Part shown: in pieces, positions 26,078-33,283 of the stretch | How the letters are laid out: every line of letters begins with the position of its first letter | How positions within the stretch are numbered: position 1 is the first letter of the stretch | NCBI GenBank assembly: GCA_023379805.1 | Contig: JAMCPI010000014.1 | Location: 62,001-126,000 of the forward strand | DNA length: 64,000 nt | Direction: 5' to 3' | Source of the DNA: Nitrososphaerota archaeon | GTDB lineage: Archaea > Thermoproteota > Nitrososphaeria > Nitrososphaerales > JACPRH01 | The notes under the pieces: generated by a model | The model's database searches: none | What the model was told of the DNA's origin: nothing | What the model saw: the letters and a program-made list of their open reading frames with translations, nothing else | Translations under genes and position numbers: made by a program

Positions 26078-27670
26078 CTATCTTTCAATAGGCTCCTTAG
26101 GGCCAGAGGGGCGCACCACCCTCACAGCCGTCTTCTCTGAAGCGAGCGCTTCCTTCTCCAGCTCAAGAACCTCTTTGACCTCAGCTCGTATCAGAGACGT
26201 CTCAGGGTACGCTACGTAGCCGTGCTCATGCTTATCCACACCATCGAGCTCTACCTCAGGCGATACTCTAAGTCCAGTTATCCTCTTGATGACGCTGAAG
26301 ATTATGAAGCCCATTCCAAATGAGAAACCTGCGACTACGCCCATATCTATGAGTTGGGCGATTAACTGTCCGACTCCTGCTTCACCGAATAGGAATACTC
26401 CTTTTACTCCTCCGTAGGTTCCGTCCGCGAACAGTCCTACTGCTAGGAGCCCGAATAGCCCGGCTGCACCATGGACTCCAAATGCTCCCACCGGGTCATC
26501 AATCTTTAGCTTCCGTTCAACGAAGAAGTTTCCGTAGACCGCAATGAGCCCACCTGCGATGCCTATGATTATAGCCGCCCATGGGGCTATGTAGGCCGCG
26601 GGTGCTGTAACTGCAACTAATCCTCCTAATGCGCCTGTGGAGATTGCAATAGGGTCGCTGACTTTACCCTTCCAGTTCTTCTGCTCAAAGTATGTCCAGT
26701 ATGCCAGTATAGCTGCCCCTGCTCCGCCAGCTAAGAAGGTGTTGACCGCTACTGTTGCAGTTCGGTAGTCAATGGTTCCCAAGGTGCTTCCGGGGTTGAA
26801 GCCGAACCAGCCGAAGAAGAGTATGAAGGTACCAGCTATGCAGTAGGGTATGTTGTGTGCCGGCATCGGGTTTGGTGTCCCATCTTTGTTGAACTTTCCT
26901 ATCCTGGCCCCCAGCAGCAGGGCACCTGCTAGTCCTGTGAAGCCACCCACCGCATGAACAGCGCCTGAACCCGCAAAGTCCCTAGCTCCAACTCCGAAGG
27001 GAAGTGTTGCAAGCCATCCCCCACCCCAAATCCAGTGTCCGTAAACCGGGTAGATCAGGATGTTTATCAGAACCGTGTAAAGCAGGTAGGCCTGGAACTT
27101 CATCCGCTCAGCAACCATCCCTGCTACTATTGTTACCGATGTAGCTGCGAACACGGCCTGGAAGAAGAAGTACACTAATGTAAGAGGATCATAAGCGTCG
27201 CCGGCAAGTCCGAAGCCGCTGAACCCTATGAGGGAGTTGCCTGACCCTATTCCAGGAATAGGCACATACACTATGTTGCCGCTGGAATCAATCCCTGCTG
27301 GAAAAGTAGCGCCCGAGCCTCCGAACATAAGGCCGAAGCCCACTAAGGCGAAGATGACAACACCTATGGAGAAATCGATGTAGCTTTTGGACCAGTAGTT
27401 CACCTGACTTTTGGTCCTAAGTAAACCTGCACCCAGAAAAGCGAAGCCTAGCTGCATGAACCATATCAGAGCGCTGGAGGCCAGCACCCAAGCCATGTTG
27501 GTCGCTAAACTGACTTTCGAGAGAGGATCGTTGGCGAGTATTGATGCGCCGGAGGGATCGGCGAAGGCTCTTCCAACGGTCATAGCTAGGTTTGTAGCTA
27601 TTATGCCTAACAGTATCCGGTAACGCTTCTCTATGAGAAGCTTCGACAACTTGACTATTCGTTTGTCCAT
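26078..27670 (-). CDS. amt: Ammonium transporter
   Basis: A 530-residue Amt/MEP/Rh protein with a possible cleaved N-terminal helix and 11 further helices. Family segments: MVAERMKFQAYLLYT, PVYGHWIWGGGWLA, DFAGSGAVHAVGGFTGLAGA (first pore His), FNPGSTL and GAFGVHGAAGLFGLLAVG (second pore His). The C-terminus has an unusually long charged tail of about 60 residues. The ATG is about 26 bases from a TATA box (27693-27700), so the message is probably leaderless. It shares its promoter motif with the Lrp-type gene next to it. No GlnK gene is adjacent. Confidence 0.93.
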   Translation of the reverse strand: MDKRIVKLSKLLIEKRYRILLGIIATNLAMTVGRAFADPSGASILANDPLSKVSLATNMAWVLASSALIWFMQLGFAFLGAGLLRTKSQVNYWSKSYIDFSIGVVIFALVGFGLMFGGSGATFPAGIDSSGNIVYVPIPGIGSGNSLIGFSGFGLAGDAYDPLTLVYFFFQAVFAATSVTIVAGMVAERMKFQAYLLYTVLINILIYPVYGHWIWGGGWLATLPFGVGARDFAGSGAVHAVGGFTGLAGALLLGARIGKFNKDGTPNPMPAHNIPYCIAGTFILFFGWFGFNPGSTLGTIDYRTATVAVNTFLAGGAGAAILAYWTYFEQKNWKGKVSDPIAISTGALGGLVAVTAPAAYIAPWAAIIIGIAGGLIAVYGNFFVERKLKIDDPVGAFGVHGAAGLFGLLAVGLFADGTYGGVKGVFLFGEAGVGQLIAQLIDMGVVAGFSFGMGFIIFSVIKRITGLRVSPEVELDGVDKHEHGYVAYPETSLIRAEVKEVLELEKEALASEKTAVRVVRPSGPKEPIER

Positions 27671-27687
27671 AAATCAAGGATAAGTGT

Positions 27688-27733
27688 GAACGTTTAAAAA
27701 GGTAGTTGAGAATATTTCATAACAATTATTCAC
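27688..27733 (-). promoter_or_regulatory. amt promoter with shared nitrogen-type motif
   Basis: On the minus strand it reads TGAATAATTGTTATGAAA, then TATTCTCAACTACC and the TATA box TTTTTAAACG. On the plus strand 34 of 41 bases match 28488-28528. The start codon of amt lies about 26 bases after the TATA box. Confidence 0.7.
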
Positions 27734-27886
27734 TATTAAGAACAACCTGTTATTCGCCCGAATAAAGAGGGCTCACACCTATGGATCTATTTGCCGAAAA
27801 ACTGTCTCAACCTTCTAACCAGTCAACTGCTCCAAAAGTAAGAAAGATCAAATGCGCATAACAAAGCGAATCCATAACGTATCTTT

Positions 27887-28357
27887 CTACCTAATCGGTA
27901 GTTTGACGCAGTCCTCTTTGATTACATTAAAGGCAACGATCGTGGTTGCTTGTTTGACATGAGGCATTGCTCGCAAATGGTCTATGAAAGCGGTTAGGTC
28001 AACACCGTCCTTGAATTTAGAGACCAAAGCGGCATCAAAACTTCCCGCGGTGTCATAAACAGCAATGACATTGGCCGATTTGCTGATCTCTCTTTCAACC
28101 TCTGTAAGGTGCCCCCCTTCAGCCTGGATCTGTATTATGACCGTTAAGTTATATCCTAGCTTGACCGAATCTAAAATTACGGTGTAGCCTTTTAGTACAC
28201 CTTTTTTCTCCAAGTTCTTTACTCGGTTAAAAGCCATACCTACCGATATTCCAAGTCTATTAGATATCTTCTTGAAACTTAGCCGAGAATCTTCCTGTAA
28301 CAGGCTGATAATCCGAAGATCTACGCCGTCCGTAGTTTCAACTAAGTTGGTCTTCAA
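27887..28357 (-). CDS. Lrp/AsnC-family regulator
   Basis: A 156-residue protein with an N-terminal helix-turn-helix (LLQEDSRLSFKKISNRLG then VGMAFNRVKNLEKKGVL) and a C-terminal RAM ligand-binding domain (LTVIIQIQAEGG, VIAVYDTAGSFDAALVSKF). The TTG start has GGGGAG upstream. Its start overlaps the stop of a 36-residue leaderless frame as TTGA. Sharing a promoter motif with amt suggests that it regulates ammonium uptake and itself, probably in response to an amino acid; the ligand is unknown. Confidence 0.85.
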   Translation of the reverse strand: MKTNLVETTDGVDLRIISLLQEDSRLSFKKISNRLGISVGMAFNRVKNLEKKGVLKGYTVILDSVKLGYNLTVIIQIQAEGGHLTEVEREISKSANVIAVYDTAGSFDAALVSKFKDGVDLTAFIDHLRAMPHVKQATTIVAFNVIKEDCVKLPIR

Positions 28358-28464
28358 GCTGAATCTCCCCTCGATAATATCTCATCATCATAGTCTAATG
28401 TTCGCATCGCCAGTTCAGCGGAATACCGTATAGAATCCTCGACGAACTGTATCAGCATGTTCAT
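28354..28464 (-). CDS. 36-residue leaderless small protein coupled to the Lrp-type gene
   Basis: The ATG at 28462-28464 is about 26 bases from the TATA box at 28488-28495, the same spacing as for amt. The frame encodes NMLIQFVEDSIRYSAELA followed by an acidic half and ends in TGA overlapping the TTG of the Lrp-type gene (TTGA). It could be a true small protein or an upstream frame that couples translation. No family is recognised. Confidence 0.45.
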   Translation of the reverse strand: MNMLIQFVEDSIRYSAELAMRTLDYDDEILSRGDSA

Positions 28465-28481
28465 CAATAGAAGACCTGTTT

Positions 28482-28528
28482 GAACATTTAAAAAGCTGTT
28501 TGAGAACTTTTCATAACAGTTATTCATT
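28482..28528 (-). promoter_or_regulatory. Lrp-type gene promoter with shared nitrogen-type motif
   Basis: On the minus strand it reads TGAATAACTGTTATGAAA, then AGTTCTCAAACAGC and the TATA box TTTTTAAATG. It is a near copy of the amt promoter in the same orientation. Confidence 0.7.
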
Positions 28529-28712
28529 CTCAAAAGCCGATTTGGTCAGAACGATACTCAACTGGAAATCCGTAAGTTTTTACCTTATTTTTATGAGCAT
28601 ATGCGAAGCAAAGATTATAAACATTGACCGACTGACCAATGATTTGGTAGTGAAGTGGATAAATGTATCGGGTTTACTATGTGAGAAAACAATTCATCGA
28701 AACCATCTCTAG

Positions 28713-29336
28713 GTGTACAGGTTGACGGGCCCAATAAGAATCACTGCGGCGCTGGATAAAGATACAGCTGAACTGCTAGAAAAAGAGTCGAAAGAAGCCT
28801 CACTTTCTCAAAGTGAGGTTATTCGGCGAGCCCTCCGCTTCTACCACGAGAACAAGAGCATAACTGATGTTTACCTCCAAAAAAAGATCTACACCTACAT
28901 GGACATGCTTCTCTCAGGCGAGCATGTTATTCTAGACGTGAGCCACCTACTTCTCTTCTTAAGTCTGATTGAAAGCTCACCTATGAAGGAGAGATTCTGG
29001 AAAGACTGCCGAGAGGTTGCAAGGTCTCACGCTGAACAGTTCAAAAGCAAAGTTCTGACTCCGAAAGAGTTTTTGGAGCGACTTGAGGTATGCAACTTCT
29101 TCAGGATGAACATAGAATCAGAGAACGAGTTCACCCTCATCCTCTTCTCAGAAACCTCCAAAGAATTCGTAAAAACACTTTTGGAAGAAGTCTTCAAAAC
29201 AATGGGATCTCAGACCGAGATTAAACTAGACCTAGCGAAGATCCGGATAAAGGTAAGCGAGCCTATCCGCCCGAACCCAGCGAAACCCTTCGTCTCATCC
29301 ACCTCAAGATTCTACACGGACAAGCCGAGCTTATAG
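28713..29336 (+). CDS. Ribbon-helix-helix regulator with unknown C-terminal sensor domain
   Basis: A 207-residue protein. Residues 8-45 (RITAALDKDTAELLEKES then SQSEVIRRALRFYHEN) form a ribbon-helix-helix domain. Residues 55-190 are a mixed alpha/beta region (HVILDVSHLLLFL, FTLILFSETSKEFVKTLLEEVF) that may bind a ligand; no family is recognised. The start is the GTG at 28713 or the TTG at 28722. It lies divergent from the Lrp-type gene next to amt. A TATA-like GATTATAAAC is near 28612. It ends about 90 bases before the third copy of the nitrogen-type promoter. Confidence 0.65.
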   Translation: MYRLTGPIRITAALDKDTAELLEKESKEASLSQSEVIRRALRFYHENKSITDVYLQKKIYTYMDMLLSGEHVILDVSHLLLFLSLIESSPMKERFWKDCREVARSHAEQFKSKVLTPKEFLERLEVCNFFRMNIESENEFTLILFSETSKEFVKTLLEEVFKTMGSQTEIKLDLAKIRIKVSEPIRPNPAKPFVSSTSRFYTDKPSL

Positions 29337-29423
29337 CGACCCGATGGTTTCTTTCATAACCTCTAGAAGCACAGACCGTTCTTGATCAGCACAAGTATGC
29401 CAAGTTATTAAGTCGTATTAACA

Positions 29424-29449
29424 ATTCTCAACCACATTTTTAAATGTCC
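29424..29449 (+). promoter_or_regulatory. Third copy of the nitrogen-type promoter motif
   Basis: It starts ATTCTCAACCACATTTTTAA and continues to 29449. It matches the amt promoter at 22 of 26 positions, in plus orientation. The next ATG (29467) is about 26 bases after the TATA box. Confidence 0.6.
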
Positions 29450-29466
29450 ATTGTAAAGTCAATACT

Positions 29467-29529
29467 ATGCACAAACGTATAACCACACTTGAAGAACCTT
29501 CGACAAAAGTAGAATACAGGAACCCATAA
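29467..29529 (+). CDS. 20-residue leaderless frame
   Basis: Encodes MHKRITTLEEPSTKVEYRNP from an ATG at the expected transcription start of the motif at 29424-29449. The zinc-ribbon gene follows 18 bases later. It may be a leader peptide or a true microprotein; the evidence is the promoter spacing only. Confidence 0.35.
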   Translation: MHKRITTLEEPSTKVEYRNP

Positions 29530-29547
29530 AAGAGGAACTGATGAACC

Positions 29548-29802
29548 ATGTCAAAGATAGTTTGCCCGAAATGCGGAAACGACCACTACTTTGAAGCAGT
29601 CATCTCCTCGGTCTTCAGCATCTACTTTGACGGAACCGGAAAAACCGTCGCCAAAGAACCACTAACAGAAGCGTGCACTGGTGTCAACCGAGTAGAATGT
29701 ACCGTCTGCCGCACCCAGCTCGATGTAGACTACGACCTACGAACAGAACGAGGCATCCCCTATCGAGACCAATACGCACAACTCAAACCAGTCACAATGT
29801 AA
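29548..29802 (+). CDS. Small zinc-ribbon protein
   Basis: An 84-residue protein with two CxxC pairs (VCPKCGND near residue 5 and ECTVCRTQ near 50), the layout of a zinc ribbon. The middle reads as beta strands with an odd acidic/aromatic stretch (SSVFSIYFDGTGKTV). It is expressed from the nitrogen-type promoter at 29424, which suggests a link with the amt/Lrp set. The function is unknown. Confidence 0.6.
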   Translation: MSKIVCPKCGNDHYFEAVISSVFSIYFDGTGKTVAKEPLTEACTGVNRVECTVCRTQLDVDYDLRTERGIPYRDQYAQLKPVTM

Positions 29803-30135
29803 CAAAAACTACTCGATTAGAATAAACTGACTAGATGTGTTTCATTGGTATTATATTTAGGGTATATTGTCATTTTTCCTTGTCAACCGAATTTAATGCT
29901 AAATATTGTGGTAAATAGTTAAAATTATTGTAAATACTAAGGCGCCGCCGGTCGGATTAATACCACAACTAGTTCAAGTCTTGAGGTCGATATAACTTGG
30001 ATCGAAAAACAATATGGGCCCCAGGTGGTATAACCCAATTCTCTGTTTCTCAGAAAGATTACGACCAAAATGACTGGGCAACTATGGTAAGACCGGGCAA
30101 AACTTTTAAATATTGACTAGCCTTACTCTGGTAGG
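29803..30135. other. Intergenic, AT-rich
   Basis: About 330 bases without a convincing gene. The sequence near 29945 (CCGGTCGGATTAATACC) resembles the flank of repeat copy 2 near 24582 (CCGGTCGGATTGATACC). A TATA-like ACTTTTAAATAT at 30101-30112 probably serves the gene at 30136. Confidence 0.45.
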
Positions 30136-30939
30136 ATGTCTTGGGAGGAAAAAGCACTAGTCAAGCTTCGAAATTACTTCGTGCATAGAAGCTTCACGGC
30201 TAGCGAGGTCACTAAACTGCTGACAAACTACAGCCAAGGTACGGTTTACCGGCTTCTCAACGATCTGAGTAGGGAGGGCAAGATAACCAAAGTAGAATAC
30301 GGTGTGTTCAGAGCAGAACCTAGAAGGCGCGAAACCATATCGAGTAAAGGGAAAAGAAGTCTTTCTCCAGATCTAGAGAAGGCAAGGAACTCGCTGTTTG
30401 ACGCGGGCGTCGATTTCATGTTGACTGGCTACTCGGTACTGGGTTTTTTCGTTCACCTTCTCCCCAGAAGAGCTGTGCACTTGGTCTATGTTGGGCTGGG
30501 TTCAGGAGAGAGTGCAGTAGAAGCATTGGAAGATAGCGGTTTCAAGGCATTGTTAAACCCGAAGGGTGAGAGGGAAGTGAACCTTGCACTCAGTTTGACT
30601 AAAGGGGATTTGTTCATCATCAGGGAAAGGAGGGAGCTGTCCGGCAGGACTGAAGACGGATTGGCTTCTGTTGAGCGCGGGTTAGTTGACCTTTACTTCG
30701 AGAGCACACGCAGGCGAATTCCGTTCCCAGAGGCAGAGGTTGGAAGAATTATACTGGACGCTATTAGGACTGGAGATTTGGATGTTTCGCGACTGACCAA
30801 ACTCGCCTCCAGACGAGGAGTTGCGGGGGAGATTCGTGCAATACTAAAGAGCGAATCCGAACTTCCTACTAAGAAGGGGAAAGGCAAAACAATATTCAAT
30901 AAATACGTTGAAGCGGTCTTGGCAGGTACTATGAGGTGA
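30136..30939 (+). CDS. AbiEi-like winged-helix protein (antitoxin type)
   Basis: A 267-residue protein. The N-terminal winged helix spans residues 1-60 (HRSFTASEVTKLLTN then SQGTVYRLLNDLSREGKI). The middle contains FDAGVDFMLTGYSVLGFFV and a segment LVYVGLGSGESAVEALE, followed by a domain of helices. This arrangement resembles AbiEi-family antitoxins of type IV toxin-antitoxin systems, which bind DNA and repress their own operon. The expected nucleotidyltransferase toxin AbiEii is not complete; only a 42-residue frame follows. The family call is tentative; a general transcription regulator is the alternative. Confidence 0.5.
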   Translation: MSWEEKALVKLRNYFVHRSFTASEVTKLLTNYSQGTVYRLLNDLSREGKITKVEYGVFRAEPRRRETISSKGKRSLSPDLEKARNSLFDAGVDFMLTGYSVLGFFVHLLPRRAVHLVYVGLGSGESAVEALEDSGFKALLNPKGEREVNLALSLTKGDLFIIRERRELSGRTEDGLASVERGLVDLYFESTRRRIPFPEAEVGRIILDAIRTGDLDVSRLTKLASRRGVAGEIRAILKSESELPTKKGKGKTIFNKYVEAVLAGTMR

Positions 30940-30947
30940 TTTAGAGT

Positions 30948-31076
30948 GTGACGGAACTAGAGAATCTTCTCATTTACGAGAAGATGTCCAAAGAGAAGCT
31001 ACTTGAGCTATCTAAGTTAAACGGCTTCACCCAGCCGCAGGTCGTCGAACTCTTCAGGTGGGATCTGGATATTTAA
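30948..31076 (+). CDS. 42-residue frame after the AbiEi-like gene, possible toxin remnant
   Basis: Starts with GTG, 8 bases after the previous stop, and reads TELENLLIYEKMSKEKLLE, then NGFTQPQVVELFRWDLDI. It resembles the N-terminal helical part that precedes the nucleotidyltransferase core in AbiEii-type toxins. If so, the toxin has lost its catalytic part. It could instead be a small independent partner. Confidence 0.4.
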   Translation: MTELENLLIYEKMSKEKLLELSKLNGFTQPQVVELFRWDLDI

Positions 31077-31232
31077 ACAGATAACGTTCGCACACAGAAC
31101 CTCGTCCTAACCACAACAAGTAATTCCGTTTCATTATCGGTTCTTCGCATAAAATTGATGAGTATATGCAAACAAAAGATGGCAATTCACAATAATTTAA
31201 AAAATTAAGGCCAATTCTATACAAAATATTCA

Positions 31233-31307
31233 TGCGGTCGACGGGATTTGAACCCGTGTTCTCAGCTTGGAGGGCTGACGTCCTGGACCAGGCTGGACGA
31301 CGACCGC
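31233..31307 (-). tRNA. tRNA-Gly (anticodon UCC)
   Basis: The minus strand gives a full cloverleaf. The acceptor stem pairs GCGGTCG with CGACCGC, the anticodon stem pairs TCAGC with GCTGA around the loop CCTCCAA (anticodon TCC), and the T arm is ACGGG-TTCAAAT-CCCGT. The discriminator is A and CCA is not encoded. No intron is seen. The gene ends 34 bases from the Nep1 gene on the same strand. Confidence 0.93.
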
Positions 31308-31340
31308 CGGTGAGCCCCTGAATCTCCGCGGGTCATAAAG

Positions 31341-32018
31341 TTATTTTTTCAGTACGCGTTTTTCGTATTCGTAGAGGGCTCGTGCGATTACTACGTGAGC
31401 CTCAAGTGCGAGAGAACTTATTGAGTAGGTGCGATCGATATGGGCGGCTGTTGCTTCGGTGAAGTGTCCTCTCGGGAAGCCTCCGATGACTAAGACCGGG
31501 TTATTTATTGATGCTAGGTAGTCGGCGACTGCTTCGAAGCTGCTCGGTTTGCCCGTTCGGGACAGCCCTATTGTGACTGAAGCGTCAACCCTGCTCAGTA
31601 ATCCTTTGAAAGTTAGGTCGGTTACCTCTAGGAGTCTTTGTCCTTCTGAGACTACTTCGCCTTCTTTGAGGAGCTGCTCCATCAGCCCGATGAACCTGAG
31701 GTAGGATCTTGGGAGTCGTACGCCTTCTCCGAGGAATATTGCTTTGCCGCCGATTGTGTGGACGCATACTCTTAGCTGCTTCTCAAGGAAGAGTGGGGTT
31801 GAGGCTGCTTCAAGAAGCGCGATGTGAACCAAGTCGGGTCTGCCTCGCCGGTAGTGTTCTTCGAGCCTAAGCATAGCTGCGTGGTGGTAGCTTCTGTCGA
31901 GAAGTATCTCTTCAGGCCTCTTCTCCCGTGCAGCTGCTGACCGTTTAACCGAGGGATGTTTACGCAGCTCCTTCGGCACAGTCTCCAGCGCCGCATCAGC
32001 AATAATCAGTGTAAGCAA
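31341..32018 (-). CDS. nep1: rRNA pseudouridine N1-methyltransferase Nep1/Emg1
   Basis: A 225-residue SPOUT-family enzyme. Family segments are LIIADAALETVPKEL at the N-terminus, LLDRSYHHAAM near residue 39, RPDLVHIALLEAAST, and VIGGFPRGHF near 180 close to the knot that binds SAM. Nep1 methylates a hypermodified pseudouridine in small-subunit rRNA and helps ribosome assembly. The start is TTG. The length is normal. It is divergent from the RNase P protein gene. Confidence 0.93.
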   Translation of the reverse strand: MLTLIIADAALETVPKELRKHPSVKRSAAAREKRPEEILLDRSYHHAAMLRLEEHYRRGRPDLVHIALLEAASTPLFLEKQLRVCVHTIGGKAIFLGEGVRLPRSYLRFIGLMEQLLKEGEVVSEGQRLLEVTDLTFKGLLSRVDASVTIGLSRTGKPSSFEAVADYLASINNPVLVIGGFPRGHFTEATAAHIDRTYSISSLALEAHVVIARALYEYEKRVLKK

Positions 32019-32121
32019 GGCAAGCCGAACCTAGGTAGAGGCTCAAACAATCAACCTTTTTATCTATCACGGAGAGCCGCGGAACACCAAGAGAACAAGC
32101 GAGTCAGGTGAGTCGGGTAGG

Positions 32122-32463
32122 TTGAGGGCTCCGCGTGCGCAGCAGAAAGCTCTTGCGAGGAGCAGGGTCAAGATTCTCTTAGCGAAGGCTGTTGAGACCG
32201 CTAAGGAGGATCCGGAGCTAGCTCAAAGACAAGCAGCTATCGCTAGACGAATAATTCTGCGCTACAACATCAGGCTTCCTTACTCTGAGAAGCGGCTCTT
32301 CTGCCACGGATGCAAGCAGCTCCTAATCCCCGGGGTCAATGCGCGGGTGCGGCTTGGATACAGGCCGAAGGCGGTTAAGATCACCTGTCTCGAATGCGGA
32401 CATGTTTATCGGAAGATTCTGGCGCCTCGGAAAGGTAATGTCGTTGCGGCTGAGCGGCGATAG
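32122..32463 (+). CDS. rnp4: RNase P protein component 4 (Rpp21/Rpr2)
   Basis: A 113-residue basic protein. The N-terminal half is helical (QKALARSRVKILLAKAVE), followed by a zinc ribbon with FCHGCKQLLIPG and ITCLECGHVYRK, two CxxC pairs. This matches Rpp21/RnpC proteins, which bind the specificity region of RNase P RNA and assist tRNA 5' maturation. The start is TTG at 32122. It is divergent from nep1. Confidence 0.9.
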   Translation: MRAPRAQQKALARSRVKILLAKAVETAKEDPELAQRQAAIARRIILRYNIRLPYSEKRLFCHGCKQLLIPGVNARVRLGYRPKAVKITCLECGHVYRKILAPRKGNVVAAERR

Positions 32464-32475
32464 ATAAGTGACAAT

Positions 32476-32531
32476 TTAGGTTAACCTAATATTTATTAGA
32501 CTGCCCTAATATATGGATTAGGTGAGCCTAA
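32476..32531 (+). promoter_or_regulatory. Three DtxR/IdeR-type iron boxes
   Basis: Site a: TTAGGTTAACCTAA (32476-32489), a perfect palindrome. Site b: TTAGACTGCCCTAA (32496-32509), imperfect. Site c: TTAGGTGAGCCTAA (32518-32531), one base before the ATG at 32533. The centres are about 20-22 bases apart, two helical turns, so bound dimers would lie on one face of the DNA. Confidence 0.82.
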
Positions 32532-32532
32532 T

Positions 32533-33273
32533 ATGGTGAAGAGTGCTCAGAAAAGCATTGAAGACTACCTTAAAGTCGTCTACTCGATTCAGCAGCAGAA
32601 CGGCAACAAAGTCAGCACCTCCGAGATATCGCAGACATTGAACGTAGCTCCTGCCAGCGTCACGGAAATGCTGAAGAAACTATCCGAGAAAGGCTACATC
32701 GAATATTCACCTTATCACGGAACCACGCTTACAAGCAGCGGCCTAACCATCGCGGAGAAAACCACTCGCAAGCACCGTCTGCTGGAACGGTTTCTCCACG
32801 ATATGTTGAAGATCGACGAGGTGGAGGTTCACAGCCAAGCCTGCGAAATGGAGCACGCACTATCCGACGAAGCTGAGGAGTCGCTGTGCCGTCTCCTGAA
32901 GCACCCGGACAAATGCCCAGATGACGGAAAAATCATTCCAGCCTGCAACCTACCGTTCTCCACCTGCGAAGAATGTGTTGAGATGCACAGCAAAGGGTTG
33001 GAGCAGGTTGGGCGACGCCAGCAGAACCTAGTCTCGATATGCAACCTCAAAGCAGGCACCTGTGCAAAGGTCTCCTTCATCAGAGGCGAACACAGAGTCC
33101 TCCAAAGACTCCTAGACATGGGGCTAACACCCGGCACTCCCATCAAAGTGGAACGAGCTGCACCGCTAAAAGGCCCGGTGGAAGTATCTGTAAGAGGCTC
33201 CAAAGTCGCACTCGGACAGGACATAGCTGCTAACGTCTTCGTCGAAAACAAACACGCAGAAAATCGAGTTTAG
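32533..33273 (+). CDS. DtxR/MntR-family metal regulator with FeoA domain
   Basis: A 246-residue protein. Residues 1-65 form a winged helix (SIEDYLKVVYSIQQ, NVAPASVTEMLKKLSEKGYI). Residues 66-150 form the dimerisation and metal-binding domain (HRLLERFLHDML, EACEMEHALSDEAEE-like), with additional cysteines (CPDDGK, PACNLPFSTCEEC). Residues 165-240 are an SH3-like FeoA domain (GEHRVLQRLLDMGLTPGTP). It probably represses the feo operon and itself when ferrous iron is high. It starts inside its own operators and is followed 10 bases later by feoB. Confidence 0.9.
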   Translation: MVKSAQKSIEDYLKVVYSIQQQNGNKVSTSEISQTLNVAPASVTEMLKKLSEKGYIEYSPYHGTTLTSSGLTIAEKTTRKHRLLERFLHDMLKIDEVEVHSQACEMEHALSDEAEESLCRLLKHPDKCPDDGKIIPACNLPFSTCEECVEMHSKGLEQVGRRQQNLVSICNLKAGTCAKVSFIRGEHRVLQRLLDMGLTPGTPIKVERAAPLKGPVEVSVRGSKVALGQDIAANVFVENKHAENRV

Positions 33274-33283
33274 GTGAATTGCC

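Noticed and set aside
27417-27677. 86-codon minus-strand frame at the amt start
   Set aside because: It is an out-of-frame shadow of the amt N-terminus.
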